From an uncultured Selenomonadaceae bacterium (GTDB taxonomy: Bacteria; Bacillota; Negativicutes; Selenomonadales; Selenomonadaceae): DNA of 64,000 nt. The stretch covers positions 62,001-126,000 of the forward strand of contig CACYXR010000009.1 of NCBI GenBank assembly GCA_902778455.1, in the 5' to 3' direction. Below are positions 8,210 to 14,857 of the stretch, in pieces. Position numbers and translations under genes: made by a program. The notes under the pieces are model-generated. The model had not been told where the DNA came from. It did no database searches and was given only the letters and a program-made list of their open reading frames with translations. Each line of letters starts with the position of its first letter. The first letter of the stretch is position 1.

Positions 8210-8572
8210 ATGGAACAGGAAAATAAGTTCAGCGTGGCGATCCATTACGGGGATTCCCTCGGATACATCGAATACGACGGCGACGCCAAAAAGGCGGTCG
8301 TGACCTTGCCCGACGAGGAAGGAAAGAAAAAAGCCGAAGCATATCTCAGCACGACACATGAGATTGCCGTGCCCAACATGACGCTGCTCGATTTCGAGAC
8401 GAAAACCATCGACCCGATGGCCGACGTCCGCAGCTTCCAGATCGCGATGACGCGCATTTGGGAAGAAACGGAGGTCTATGTGGACTGGAGCCGCCCGGTC
8501 GCCTTCGTGAAAAAATACCCGACCCTCGACAGCCTGCCGAAAGGCGGCGGGGAATTCACGCTGGAAGAATAA
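8210..8572 (+). CDS. Conserved small cytoplasmic protein of unknown function
   Basis: A 120-residue protein without signal peptide or membrane segment, opening MEQENKFSVAIHYGDS. It is mixed alpha/beta in composition and acidic. I do not recognise the family. The ATG is preceded by AAAGGAG, and a TATAAT element (8171-8176) lies about 35 bases upstream, so this is an expressed single gene. It ends before the interrupted parS-like sequence and the bidirectional hairpin at 8705-8737, which it shares with the convergent rubrerythrin gene. Confidence 0.7.
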   Translation: MEQENKFSVAIHYGDSLGYIEYDGDAKKAVVTLPDEEGKKKAEAYLSTTHEIAVPNMTLLDFETKTIDPMADVRSFQIAMTRIWEETEVYVDWSRPVAFVKKYPTLDSLPKGGGEFTLEE

Positions 8573-8612
8573 AGCGGCTTTATTTTTCAGCTTTTTTCAT
8601 GTTATGTTCGTT

Positions 8613-8684
8613 TGTTACGAGCATTGCCTGCATAAGAGACTGTAAAAAGCCAACGCATTCAACAGTCTCTTATCGCGTGAAACA
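8613..8684. repeat. Interrupted parS-like site with a 59-base palindromic insert
   Basis: The flanks match the two intact parS contexts in this window (GTTATGTTCGTTTGTT on the left, CGTGAAACAAT on the right), but the centre TCA of the 16-bp parS is replaced by 59 bases (8617-8675). The insert contains an 11-bp inverted repeat, TAAGAGACTGT and its complement. The left parS half is cut to TGTT; the right half is intact. Confidence 0.6.
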
Positions 8685-8704
8685 ATTTGCCCGTTTTTGC
8701 AAAA

Positions 8705-8737
8705 AACAATCCCGCGCGGAAACTGCGCGGGATTGTT
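8705..8737. terminator. Bidirectional intrinsic terminator
   Basis: A 13-bp stem (AACAATCCCGCGC and complement) with a 7-base loop has T-runs on both strands. It separates the 120-residue protein gene from the convergent rubrerythrin. Confidence 0.9.
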
Positions 8738-8745
8738 TTTTGTCC

Positions 8746-9279
8746 TCAATAGTTCTTTGCGACCTGTTGGAAATACGCTTTCGGATGCTCGCAGACCGGG
8801 CATTTCTCCGGGGCTTCCTTCGCCTCGCAGACATAACCGCAGTTCAGGCACTGCCAGATAATCTTGTCTGTCTTCTTGAAGACCTTGTCCTGCTCGATAT
8901 TCGCCAGCAACAGGTTGTAGCGTGCCTCATGCTCCTTCTCGATCTCGGCGACCTTCTCGAACAGCATGGCGATCTTGTCGAAGCCTTCCTCTTTCGCGAC
9001 CTTCGCGAACTCCGGATACATACTGGTCCACTCGTCGTGCTCGCCCGCCGCCGCAGCCTTCAGGTTCGCCGCCGTGTCGCCGATGCCCTCGACCAGCTTG
9101 AACCAGATTTTCGCGTGCTCCTTCTCGTTGCCCGCCGTCTCCTCGAAGATACGCGAAATCTGCTCATAGCCGTCCTTTTTCGCCTTTGAGGCGTAATAGG
9201 TGTACTTGTTGCGCGCCTGCGACTCTCCGGCAAACGCCGCCCAGAGATTCTTTTCGGTTTTCGAGCCTTTCAGTTCCAT
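8746..9279 (-). CDS. rbr: Rubrerythrin
   Basis: A 177-residue rubrerythrin, the second in the window. The di-iron domain has [19 protein letters not shown] and EIEKEHE; the C-terminal rubredoxin domain has CLNCGY and CPVCEH. It detoxifies peroxide using electrons from rubredoxin or NAD(P)H-dependent reductases in the cytoplasm. The start at 9279 follows AAAGGAGAG; the frame runs 30 codons further but that part reads as leader. A promoter with a PerR-type palindrome over its -10 region lies about 100 bases upstream (9376-9412), so peroxide induction is likely. Confidence 0.95.
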   Translation of the reverse strand: MELKGSKTEKNLWAAFAGESQARNKYTYYASKAKKDGYEQISRIFEETAGNEKEHAKIWFKLVEGIGDTAANLKAAAAGEHDEWTSMYPEFAKVAKEEGFDKIAMLFEKVAEIEKEHEARYNLLLANIEQDKVFKKTDKIIWQCLNCGYVCEAKEAPEKCPVCEHPKAYFQQVAKNY

Positions 9280-9375
9280 GCGTTTCTCTCCTTTCTCTCC
9301 TGTCCCGGCCCCCCGCCGGGACAAAGAAACCGCTGCACAAACCCTCTCGGCCTGATCAGCGATTTCCAAAACACT

Positions 9376-9390
9376 TCATAATCATTATAA
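9376..9390. promoter_or_regulatory. PerR box over the rubrerythrin -10 element
   Basis: TCATAATCATTATAA differs from the PerR consensus TTATAATnATTATAA at a single defined position. The minus-strand -10 TATAAT (9384-9389) is inside it, with TTGTTA (9407-9412) 17 bases upstream. Repressor binding here would block initiation. Confidence 0.7.
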
Positions 9391-9412
9391 GAAAATTCCG
9401 TCCAAATAACAA
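9384..9412 (-). promoter_or_regulatory. Promoter of the second rubrerythrin
   Basis: TTGTTA, a 17-base spacer and TATAAT on the minus strand, directed at the rubrerythrin starting at 9279; its -10 overlaps the PerR box. Confidence 0.75.
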
Positions 9413-9514
9413 GAACTTTTTCTTTTTTCATCTCACGAAAAAAATTTTTCTCTATTCCGTGTACCGTATGCTATAATATCAAAAGAGATTTTAATTAAGA
9501 AAGAAGGTTTTTCA

Positions 9515-9985
9515 ATGAAATTGGCAACGAAATGGAACCGTCGGATTTTTGCCGCCGTACTGGGCGCAACAGTCGTAGGCGCGCCGCTTTTCGCGGTTCA
9601 CGCAGATCCCGCCTTCTCGCACGACGGGGAGCGATACGATGTGCGCCGCGGCATGTACGAACAGGAGGGCGGCAGCGACGAGCACGTCCGCCTCGGCCAG
9701 TTCGCCGACAAGGAACACCAGGCAGCACGTGAAGAACAGCGCCGCACGGACGAAGAGAAGCGCAAAGCCGAGGAACGCCGCGAGGAAACCCAGGCGGAAG
9801 CGACGGTCGCCGAGCAAAAGGAAGCTCAAAAAGAAACACAAAAGGAGCAGCAGGAAAAACGCGAGTACGCTTACGATGTGCGCCGCGGCATGTACGAGCA
9901 GGAAGGCGGCAGCGACACCCAAGTCCGCCGCGGCATGTACGAGCAGCCCAGTGAGGACGGCAACAGAAACAGTCTGGTCCGTTGA
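9515..9985 (+). CDS. Secreted low-complexity protein with VRRGMYEQ repeats
   Basis: A 156-residue exported protein with a signal peptide (residues 1-30, ending FAVHADP). The mature chain has two copies of YDVRRGMYEQEGGSD, near residues 41 and 119, and a third VRRGMYEQ right after the second. Between them is a highly charged helical segment rich in Glu, Lys, Arg and Gln (about 60-118), probably a coiled coil or long single helix. No known family. It could bridge envelope layers or bind a partner at both ends through the repeats. An extended -10 promoter (TGCTATAAT, TATAAT at 9472-9477) precedes the gene and a strong hairpin follows. Confidence 0.7.
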   Translation: MKLATKWNRRIFAAVLGATVVGAPLFAVHADPAFSHDGERYDVRRGMYEQEGGSDEHVRLGQFADKEHQAAREEQRRTDEEKRKAEERREETQAEATVAEQKEAQKETQKEQQEKREYAYDVRRGMYEQEGGSDTQVRRGMYEQPSEDGNRNSLVR

Positions 9986-9995
9986 CATCGAAATG

Positions 9996-10037
9996 AAATC
10001 CCCCTTATGTTGTTTTTCAGCAACATAAGGGGGATTT
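9996..10037. terminator. Bidirectional intrinsic terminator
   Basis: A 17-bp stem (AAATCCCCCTTATGTTG and complement) with an 8-base loop, followed by T's on the plus strand and A-rich sequence before it. It is shared by the repeat-protein gene and the convergent mlaD. Confidence 0.9.
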
Positions 10038-10054
10038 TTTACGCAGCGAAAACA

Positions 10055-11329
10055 TCAAAACTCCTGTCGGACGCCGACATAGGTCGCCCTTCGGTCGCCG
10101 TCGTTGACGTCGTCCACCTGTCCGAATATGTAGGTGCTTTTTGCGACGCGGACGCTGGCTCTCGGCCGCAGACGGATATTGTTCAGGTCGTAAGCGTCGA
10201 GGGAGAAACGCCAGTATTTTCCAGCGTCGGCGTCAAGACCGAGGCCGACCTCGCCGTCGATAATGCCTGCCCTCGCCGTCAGCGCCCCCATTCTGGTGCC
10301 TGCCTGCAGGTTGAAACGGTTGCCTTCGCCGATGTCGTTGACGCCGATCTTGAACATGCTTTTCTCCGACAGGTTCGCCGTCACGTCAAAATTCGCGCGC
10401 CAGTTGCTTTCCTGCCCGCTGTACATGACCTCGAGGCCGGGAGTGATCGCGCCGCCGCCGAGGCCGCTCATCATCTTGTCCGCTTTTTCCGTAACCTCGC
10501 GAGTGTTGTGCAGAACCGCCTTCAAATCCTCCGCAGTCTGTGGATCGGTCACGACACCTTCGAGGCTTTTCGCCATATTGTCGATACGCGCGCTGGTAGA
10601 CGCAATATTCGCCACTGTCGTACGAAGATTCGCCGCCGCCTCACCGTCGCCGGAGAAATCCTTGACCATCCCCTCAACTTCCCGCGCCGCACTGGAAAGA
10701 CTTACGGACAGCATGGACAGTTCATGCACCATGCGGTTGATTTCTCCCTCATTATGCACGGCCATCCGGGAAAACGCTCCGGTCATATCGCGCACATTGC
10801 CCGTGATGTCCTTCAGATTCACAGCAGTGGCGACGAGAGAGGAGTTCAGTTCAGGATTGTTGATGACGGCGTTGATACCGTTCATCATTTCATGGGCCTG
10901 CTCGATCAGCACCGTCATTTTTGCCATCATCGTGTCCATGGATTCTTCCGGAGTCCCCGCCACGCGATCGCCGCTTTCCAGATATGCGCCGACGTCTCTC
11001 GCCGGCAGAATGTTGATGTATTTTTCCCCGAGGAAGCCGCTGGCGCTGACCGTAATTTTCGAAGCGTGGGGAATGCGGATGTCTTCGTTGACCGCCATCG
11101 TAACGAGGATGTGCATACCCTCGGCCTCGACGTTCAGCACCTTGCCCGCGGGCACGCCCGCGAAACGAACCTCCGCCGCCGGATTCAGACCGATGACTTC
11201 GGGAAACGTCGCGTAAAGCGTATACTGGCTCGGGCCGAACAACGTGACGCCGGAAAGCCCGACCAGCATGGCCGCCAAAAGCGCCAAACCGCATACGGTA
11301 AACGCGCCAACCTTTACTTCATTTGACAT
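10055..11329 (-). CDS. mlaD: MlaD-type lipid-transport protein with C-terminal beta-barrel
   Basis: A 424-residue envelope protein. Residues 7-29 form a membrane anchor and about 35-115 an MCE domain (YATFPEVIGLNPAAEVRFAG, pore-loop region GFLGEKYINI). A long helical region (about 120-265) follows, then a beta-rich C-terminus ending in aromatic GVRQEF, as in outer-membrane barrels. E. coli MlaD stops after the MCE domain; the long fused form that spans the envelope is known from Veillonella, a diderm Firmicute. It takes phospholipid between membranes with MlaE and MlaF. ATG 11329 follows GGAGGAAGGG. A 214-bp MITE separates it from mlaF. Confidence 0.88.
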   Translation of the reverse strand: MSNEVKVGAFTVCGLALLAAMLVGLSGVTLFGPSQYTLYATFPEVIGLNPAAEVRFAGVPAGKVLNVEAEGMHILVTMAVNEDIRIPHASKITVSASGFLGEKYINILPARDVGAYLESGDRVAGTPEESMDTMMAKMTVLIEQAHEMMNGINAVINNPELNSSLVATAVNLKDITGNVRDMTGAFSRMAVHNEGEINRMVHELSMLSVSLSSAAREVEGMVKDFSGDGEAAANLRTTVANIASTSARIDNMAKSLEGVVTDPQTAEDLKAVLHNTREVTEKADKMMSGLGGGAITPGLEVMYSGQESNWRANFDVTANLSEKSMFKIGVNDIGEGNRFNLQAGTRMGALTARAGIIDGEVGLGLDADAGKYWRFSLDAYDLNNIRLRPRASVRVAKSTYIFGQVDDVNDGDRRATYVGVRQEF

Positions 11330-11379
11330 GCCCTTCCTCCTCAATTCCAATCCCTTATACCGGACACTGTTAGAAATCT

Positions 11380-11593
11380 TTAAGGAAACACTGATTAAGT
11401 CAATTCGTGCATCTGTCGAGGGATTTTTTCGACTGTCTAGGACGTGACATGCCAGTGGCATATCACACCTCGAAGGCGTAGCATCGCTACGTCGAGAGGG
11501 ATTTGACGACGACAGGCGGAAAAAGACCCGGCAGCGAAATAGTCCAGTGGACTGTTTCGCGGAGGGGGAGGGACTTATTCAGTGGTTCCTTAA
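11380..11593 (+). mobile_element. MITE-like element, copy 1 (214 bp)
   Basis: The ends are near-perfect terminal inverted repeats (TTAAGGAAACACTGATTAAG at the left; the complement of TTAAGGAACCACTGAATAAG at the right). TTAA at both outer edges may be a target duplication of the YTAR type used by IS5-like transposases. Inside are at least three separate palindromes: GACATGCCAGTGGCATATC, a CGTAGCATCGCTACG hairpin and GCGAAATAGTCCAGTGGACT with its partner TTTCGC. No transposase is encoded. It is the longest of three copies in the window and lies between mlaF and mlaD. Confidence 0.8.
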
Positions 11594-11694
11594 TTCCTTA
11601 CAGTGTCTGCATGAGACGACAATCGCAACGCAGGTGCGATTGCCGCACGCGAAGCATGCGTCAACTGATTATAACATTTTATCAGTTGTTAGTA

Positions 11695-12426
11695 TTAATC
11701 TATCGCGAAGCTTCCGAGAAATTCCCGGATCCGCGGGTCTTTCATCCGCCGAAACTCTTCCGGCGTTTCCATCGCTATGATCCTGCCCTCGTACAGCATG
11801 GCGATACGGTTCGCCACGAGACAAGCGCTTTCCATATCGTGCGTCACGACAATGGAAGTGACGCCGAGTTTTTTTCGCGTCTCGATAATCAGATCGTCGA
11901 TCTTTCGCGTCATCACAGGGTCCAGCCCCGAATCCGGCTCGTCGTAGAAAATGATCGACGGACCAAAGGCCAACGCCCGGGCCAAACTCACCCGCTTCTT
12001 CATGCCGCCCGAAAGCTCGCCGGGCATCATGTCCTCCGAACCGGGCAATCCGACCAGCAGCAGCTTCTCGCGCACGATCTCCTGTATTTTTTCCTCGTCG
12101 TAATCGGTGTGCTCCCGAAGGCCGAAGGCCACATTATCCCCGACGGTCATCGAGTCGAACAGCGCCGAGTATTGGAACACCATGCCCATCGAGAGCCGCA
12201 CATCGTCAAGCTCGTCCTCGGAAAGCTCCGTGATCTCCGTGCCGTCAATCCAGATCTCGCCCGCCGTAGGACGGTCAAGGCCGATCATCAGCCGGAGCAG
12301 GGTGCTCTTGCCCGAGCCGGAGCCGCCGATCAGCGCCAGCGTCTCGCCGTCCTCCACCCGAAAACTGACGTCCCGCAGCACTTCTTTATGCCCGAAGGAT
12401 TTGTCCACATGCTTCAGTTCAATCAT
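11695..12426 (-). CDS. mlaF: ABC transporter ATPase MlaF
   Basis: A 243-residue cytoplasmic ATPase of the phospholipid/MCE transporter. It has Walker A GGSGSGKST (about 34-42), Q-loop MVFQYSALFDSMTV, signature LSGGMKKR, Walker B IIFYDEPDSGLDP and the H-switch VTHD. FDSMTV and the P-D-S-G-L-D-P form are usual for MlaF. It works with MlaE, whose gene lies 11 bases upstream, and MlaD downstream. The 365-base gap to mlaD contains a MITE, which may affect cotranscription. Confidence 0.93.
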   Translation of the reverse strand: MIELKHVDKSFGHKEVLRDVSFRVEDGETLALIGGSGSGKSTLLRLMIGLDRPTAGEIWIDGTEITELSEDELDDVRLSMGMVFQYSALFDSMTVGDNVAFGLREHTDYDEEKIQEIVREKLLLVGLPGSEDMMPGELSGGMKKRVSLARALAFGPSIIFYDEPDSGLDPVMTRKIDDLIIETRKKLGVTSIVVTHDMESACLVANRIAMLYEGRIIAMETPEEFRRMKDPRIREFLGSFAID

Positions 12427-12437
12427 AGGACGCCCCG

Positions 12438-13211
12438 TTATTTATACAGAATCAGCGAAAGGAAACAATTCATGATGAAAATGACGATAATCGCGCTGAC
12501 CACCGAGCGGGTCGTCGCAATGCCGACGCCTTCCGCCCCGGCGGGCGCCTTCAGACCGCAGTAGCAGCCAAGCACCGCGATGAACATGCCGAACACCGCC
12601 GCCTTGATCAGTCCGCCGGTAATATCGTGAACCACCGCGAAGGTCGAAATCGAATTCCAATAGAGATATGTGGAAATCCCGGACCAGCCCGTGGCAATCA
12701 GCCAGCCGCCCATGATGCCGATCACGTCGCCGAAAATCGTCAGCACCGGCACCATTGCCATGCAGGCGATCATGCGCGGCACGATCAAATACCCGATAGG
12801 ACTTGTCGCCATGACCCTGAGCGCATCGATCTGCTCCGTGACCTTCATCGTGCTGATTTCCGCCGTAATGGCCGAGCCGACACGGCCTGCCGCCACGACG
12901 CCCACCAGCACCGGTCCCAGTTCTCTGCCGATGGCAATCGTAATGACGCCGCCGATGGTCGACTGCGCGCCGAATCGGATAAATTCATGGGCAATCTGGA
13001 GCGTCATGACCATACCGGTAAATAGCAGCGTCAGCCCCACGATAGGCAGCGAATCCGCGCCGAGATGCGCCATCTGCCAAAAGACATGACGCATACGGGG
13101 CGGCTGCCTGAGCTGCCTGATGGTCTCCGCCAGCAGCATTACGACCTCCCCGGTATATTGCAGCCATCGGATCACAAACCGCCCGACGCTCCCCAAAAAG
13201 CGCTCCACCAT
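12438..13211 (-). CDS. mlaE: ABC transporter permease MlaE
   Basis: A 257-residue inner-membrane permease of the MlaE family with about five or six hydrophobic segments. Conserved features include the GRELGPVLVGVVAAGRVGSA segment, EQIDALRVMA (the family EQidALrvma signature) and the C-terminal block AAVFGMFIAVLGCYCGL. It is the membrane partner of MlaF and MlaD in phospholipid movement between the membranes. ATG 13211 follows GAGGGGAAGGCGA; the frame's eight further upstream residues lack a site. First gene of the mlaE-mlaF-mlaD operon. Confidence 0.93.
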   Translation of the reverse strand: MVERFLGSVGRFVIRWLQYTGEVVMLLAETIRQLRQPPRMRHVFWQMAHLGADSLPIVGLTLLFTGMVMTLQIAHEFIRFGAQSTIGGVITIAIGRELGPVLVGVVAAGRVGSAITAEISTMKVTEQIDALRVMATSPIGYLIVPRMIACMAMVPVLTIFGDVIGIMGGWLIATGWSGISTYLYWNSISTFAVVHDITGGLIKAAVFGMFIAVLGCYCGLKAPAGAEGVGIATTRSVVSAIIVIFIMNCFLSLILYK

Positions 13212-13391
13212 TCGCCTTCCCCTCAACGAACACAAGATACATATGTCCTGTTTCTTTTCTCATTGCTTTACAGCCATTCTTTATAATACTATTTTTCCCC
13301 GCGCTGTGCAACTGTTTCACCATTCTTGACAAACAAAACATTTCCTATACAATAGAGTCGTTGATGAATTTCAGGGAAGGGGGCGCAAACG

Positions 13392-14468
13392 GTGGACGAC
13401 GAAAAATCCGCGCCGCAGCATCCGGGCAAACGGCTCGCGGGGATACTGGAGCTTGTCGGAATGACACGCAAGGAGTTGTCGCTTCGCACCGGCGTTTCCG
13501 AAAAATATATTGAAACGGTTGTCAGCGGGGCGAAGGATATCACCTTCGCCTTCGCAAGGCGGCTGGAATATGCGGTTGGCCTCTCCATGCAGCAGTGGAT
13601 CGACATGCAGGCCCGATATGACGAATACCGCTTTGAACAAAAGGCACGGGCAGGGATTCACCCCGACGAGCTGGAAATCCCGCTGCATCTGGTGGACGTC
13701 GTGCCGCACCTGAAAAAATATCGGCTGCTGGGAGAACCGAAAAGCGATATCGACGCCATCCTCGCGCTCCGAAGCTTCATGGGCGTCAGCGACCTCCGCG
13801 TCATCCCGGACATCACCCATGCCATACTTTACCGCGCCCGTCACAAGGGCACGAACGACATCGATCCCTATGTTTTCCACGCCTGGCGGCAGATGTGCGT
13901 GCGGCTGACGGAAAACGCCAAGACCGCGCCCGCCATGGACATCCAAAAGCTGGGGGACAGCCTGCCCGCCATCAAGCACTTGATGATTTATGAAGAAGAA
14001 GAAATCCCGATGCATCTGGAAAAAACCTTCGCCGCCTGCGGCATCGCCTTCCGCCTCGTCCCGTCCTTCGAGGGCGTACCGGTGCGGGGCTTCGTCCGGA
14101 GAATGGCCGACGGCCGGGGCATGCTTTGCCTGACGGCCCGACGGGAACGGCAGGACGTCTTTTGGCGCGAGCTGTTCCGCGAGATCAGCCGGATCGTCAA
14201 CGGCAACTCAAATTTCATCGACTTCTTTTTCAAGGAAACGGCGGAAACCTACATCGACAACTTCACCGACGAAGTCCTCGTCCCAGAGAAACGATACGAA
14301 CGCCTCGTCAGGAACGGGAATTTCTCTTTCGACATCGTCCGCCGCTTTGCCGAAAGCCAGATCGTCGCCGAACACATCGTCCTCGCCCGCCTGATCCGCG
14401 ACGGATGGATAGAAGAAACGGACGAGGTCAAAAAGCATTTGCCGGAATACGGCTGGGAGAATATATAA
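13392..14468 (+). CDS. XRE-family regulator with a degenerate IrrE-like domain
   Basis: A 358-residue soluble protein. Residues 10-65 are a Cro/C1-type helix-turn-helix (ILELVGMTRKELSLRTGVSEKY), similar to HigA-type antitoxin HTHs. The C-terminal half matches the ImmA/IrrE-like (DUF955) domain, but where metallopeptidases carry HELxHE the sequence is WRELFREISR: both zinc histidines are replaced by Arg, so it should not cleave protein. It may be a transcription factor using the dead domain for signal sensing. GTG 13392 follows GGAAGGGGGCGC. No toxin gene is adjacent. Single gene with its own terminator. Confidence 0.78.
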   Translation: MDDEKSAPQHPGKRLAGILELVGMTRKELSLRTGVSEKYIETVVSGAKDITFAFARRLEYAVGLSMQQWIDMQARYDEYRFEQKARAGIHPDELEIPLHLVDVVPHLKKYRLLGEPKSDIDAILALRSFMGVSDLRVIPDITHAILYRARHKGTNDIDPYVFHAWRQMCVRLTENAKTAPAMDIQKLGDSLPAIKHLMIYEEEEIPMHLEKTFAACGIAFRLVPSFEGVPVRGFVRRMADGRGMLCLTARRERQDVFWRELFREISRIVNGNSNFIDFFFKETAETYIDNFTDEVLVPEKRYERLVRNGNFSFDIVRRFAESQIVAEHIVLARLIRDGWIEETDEVKKHLPEYGWENI

Positions 14469-14500
14469 GAAGCGCTGCTTTCATCCGCAGCGCTTCTTTT
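14469..14500 (+). terminator. Intrinsic terminator of the XRE regulator gene
   Basis: GAAGCGCTGC and its complement with an 8-base loop, then TTTT, directly after the stop codon. Confidence 0.85.
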
Positions 14501-14599
14501 CTCATACTTATCTTCGCACGTGTGCTGCACCCGAGCTGCGCTCGTGTGACGTCTCATGCACTCTCTGTAAAGATTTAAATATCTTAACAGAGAGTAGTA

Positions 14600-14785
14600 T
14601 CATATCATCCGTTCCTCCAGGCAGTTTTCGATGGCTTCCTCTATCGCGTAGCGCGTCATGTCGAGATCCCTGCCTTTTTCCATACATGCGATGTAAAGCT
14701 CGTTCAGCTCTTTTCCGCGCTTTCCCTCGCTTCGCGCGGTTGCGTATCTGCGGCACATCTCTATGAATTCCTTGTCCGCCACCAT
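14600..14785 (-). CDS. Small protein of unknown function (61 residues)
   Basis: MVADKEFIEMCRRYATARSE opens a 61-residue, mostly helical, charged cytoplasmic protein. GGGAGGCG lies 6 bases before the ATG, which supports it as a gene. I recognise no family. It reads away from the EF-G-like gene's terminator toward the end of the XRE gene. Confidence 0.6.
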   Translation of the reverse strand: MVADKEFIEMCRRYATARSEGKRGKELNELYIACMEKGRDLDMTRYAIEEAIENCLEERMI

Positions 14786-14806
14786 ACAATCGCCTCCCTT
14801 TTATCG

Positions 14807-14851
14807 AAAACGCCCCTGCCCTGTTCGTCGTTCTTAGGGCAGGGGCGTTTT
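14807..14851. terminator. Intrinsic terminator of the EF-G-like gene
   Basis: A 16-bp stem (AAAACGCCCCTGCCCT and complement) with a 13-base loop follows the EF-G-like gene on the minus strand. It is symmetrical, with A/T runs on both sides. Confidence 0.9.
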
Positions 14852-14857
14852 TATCCC

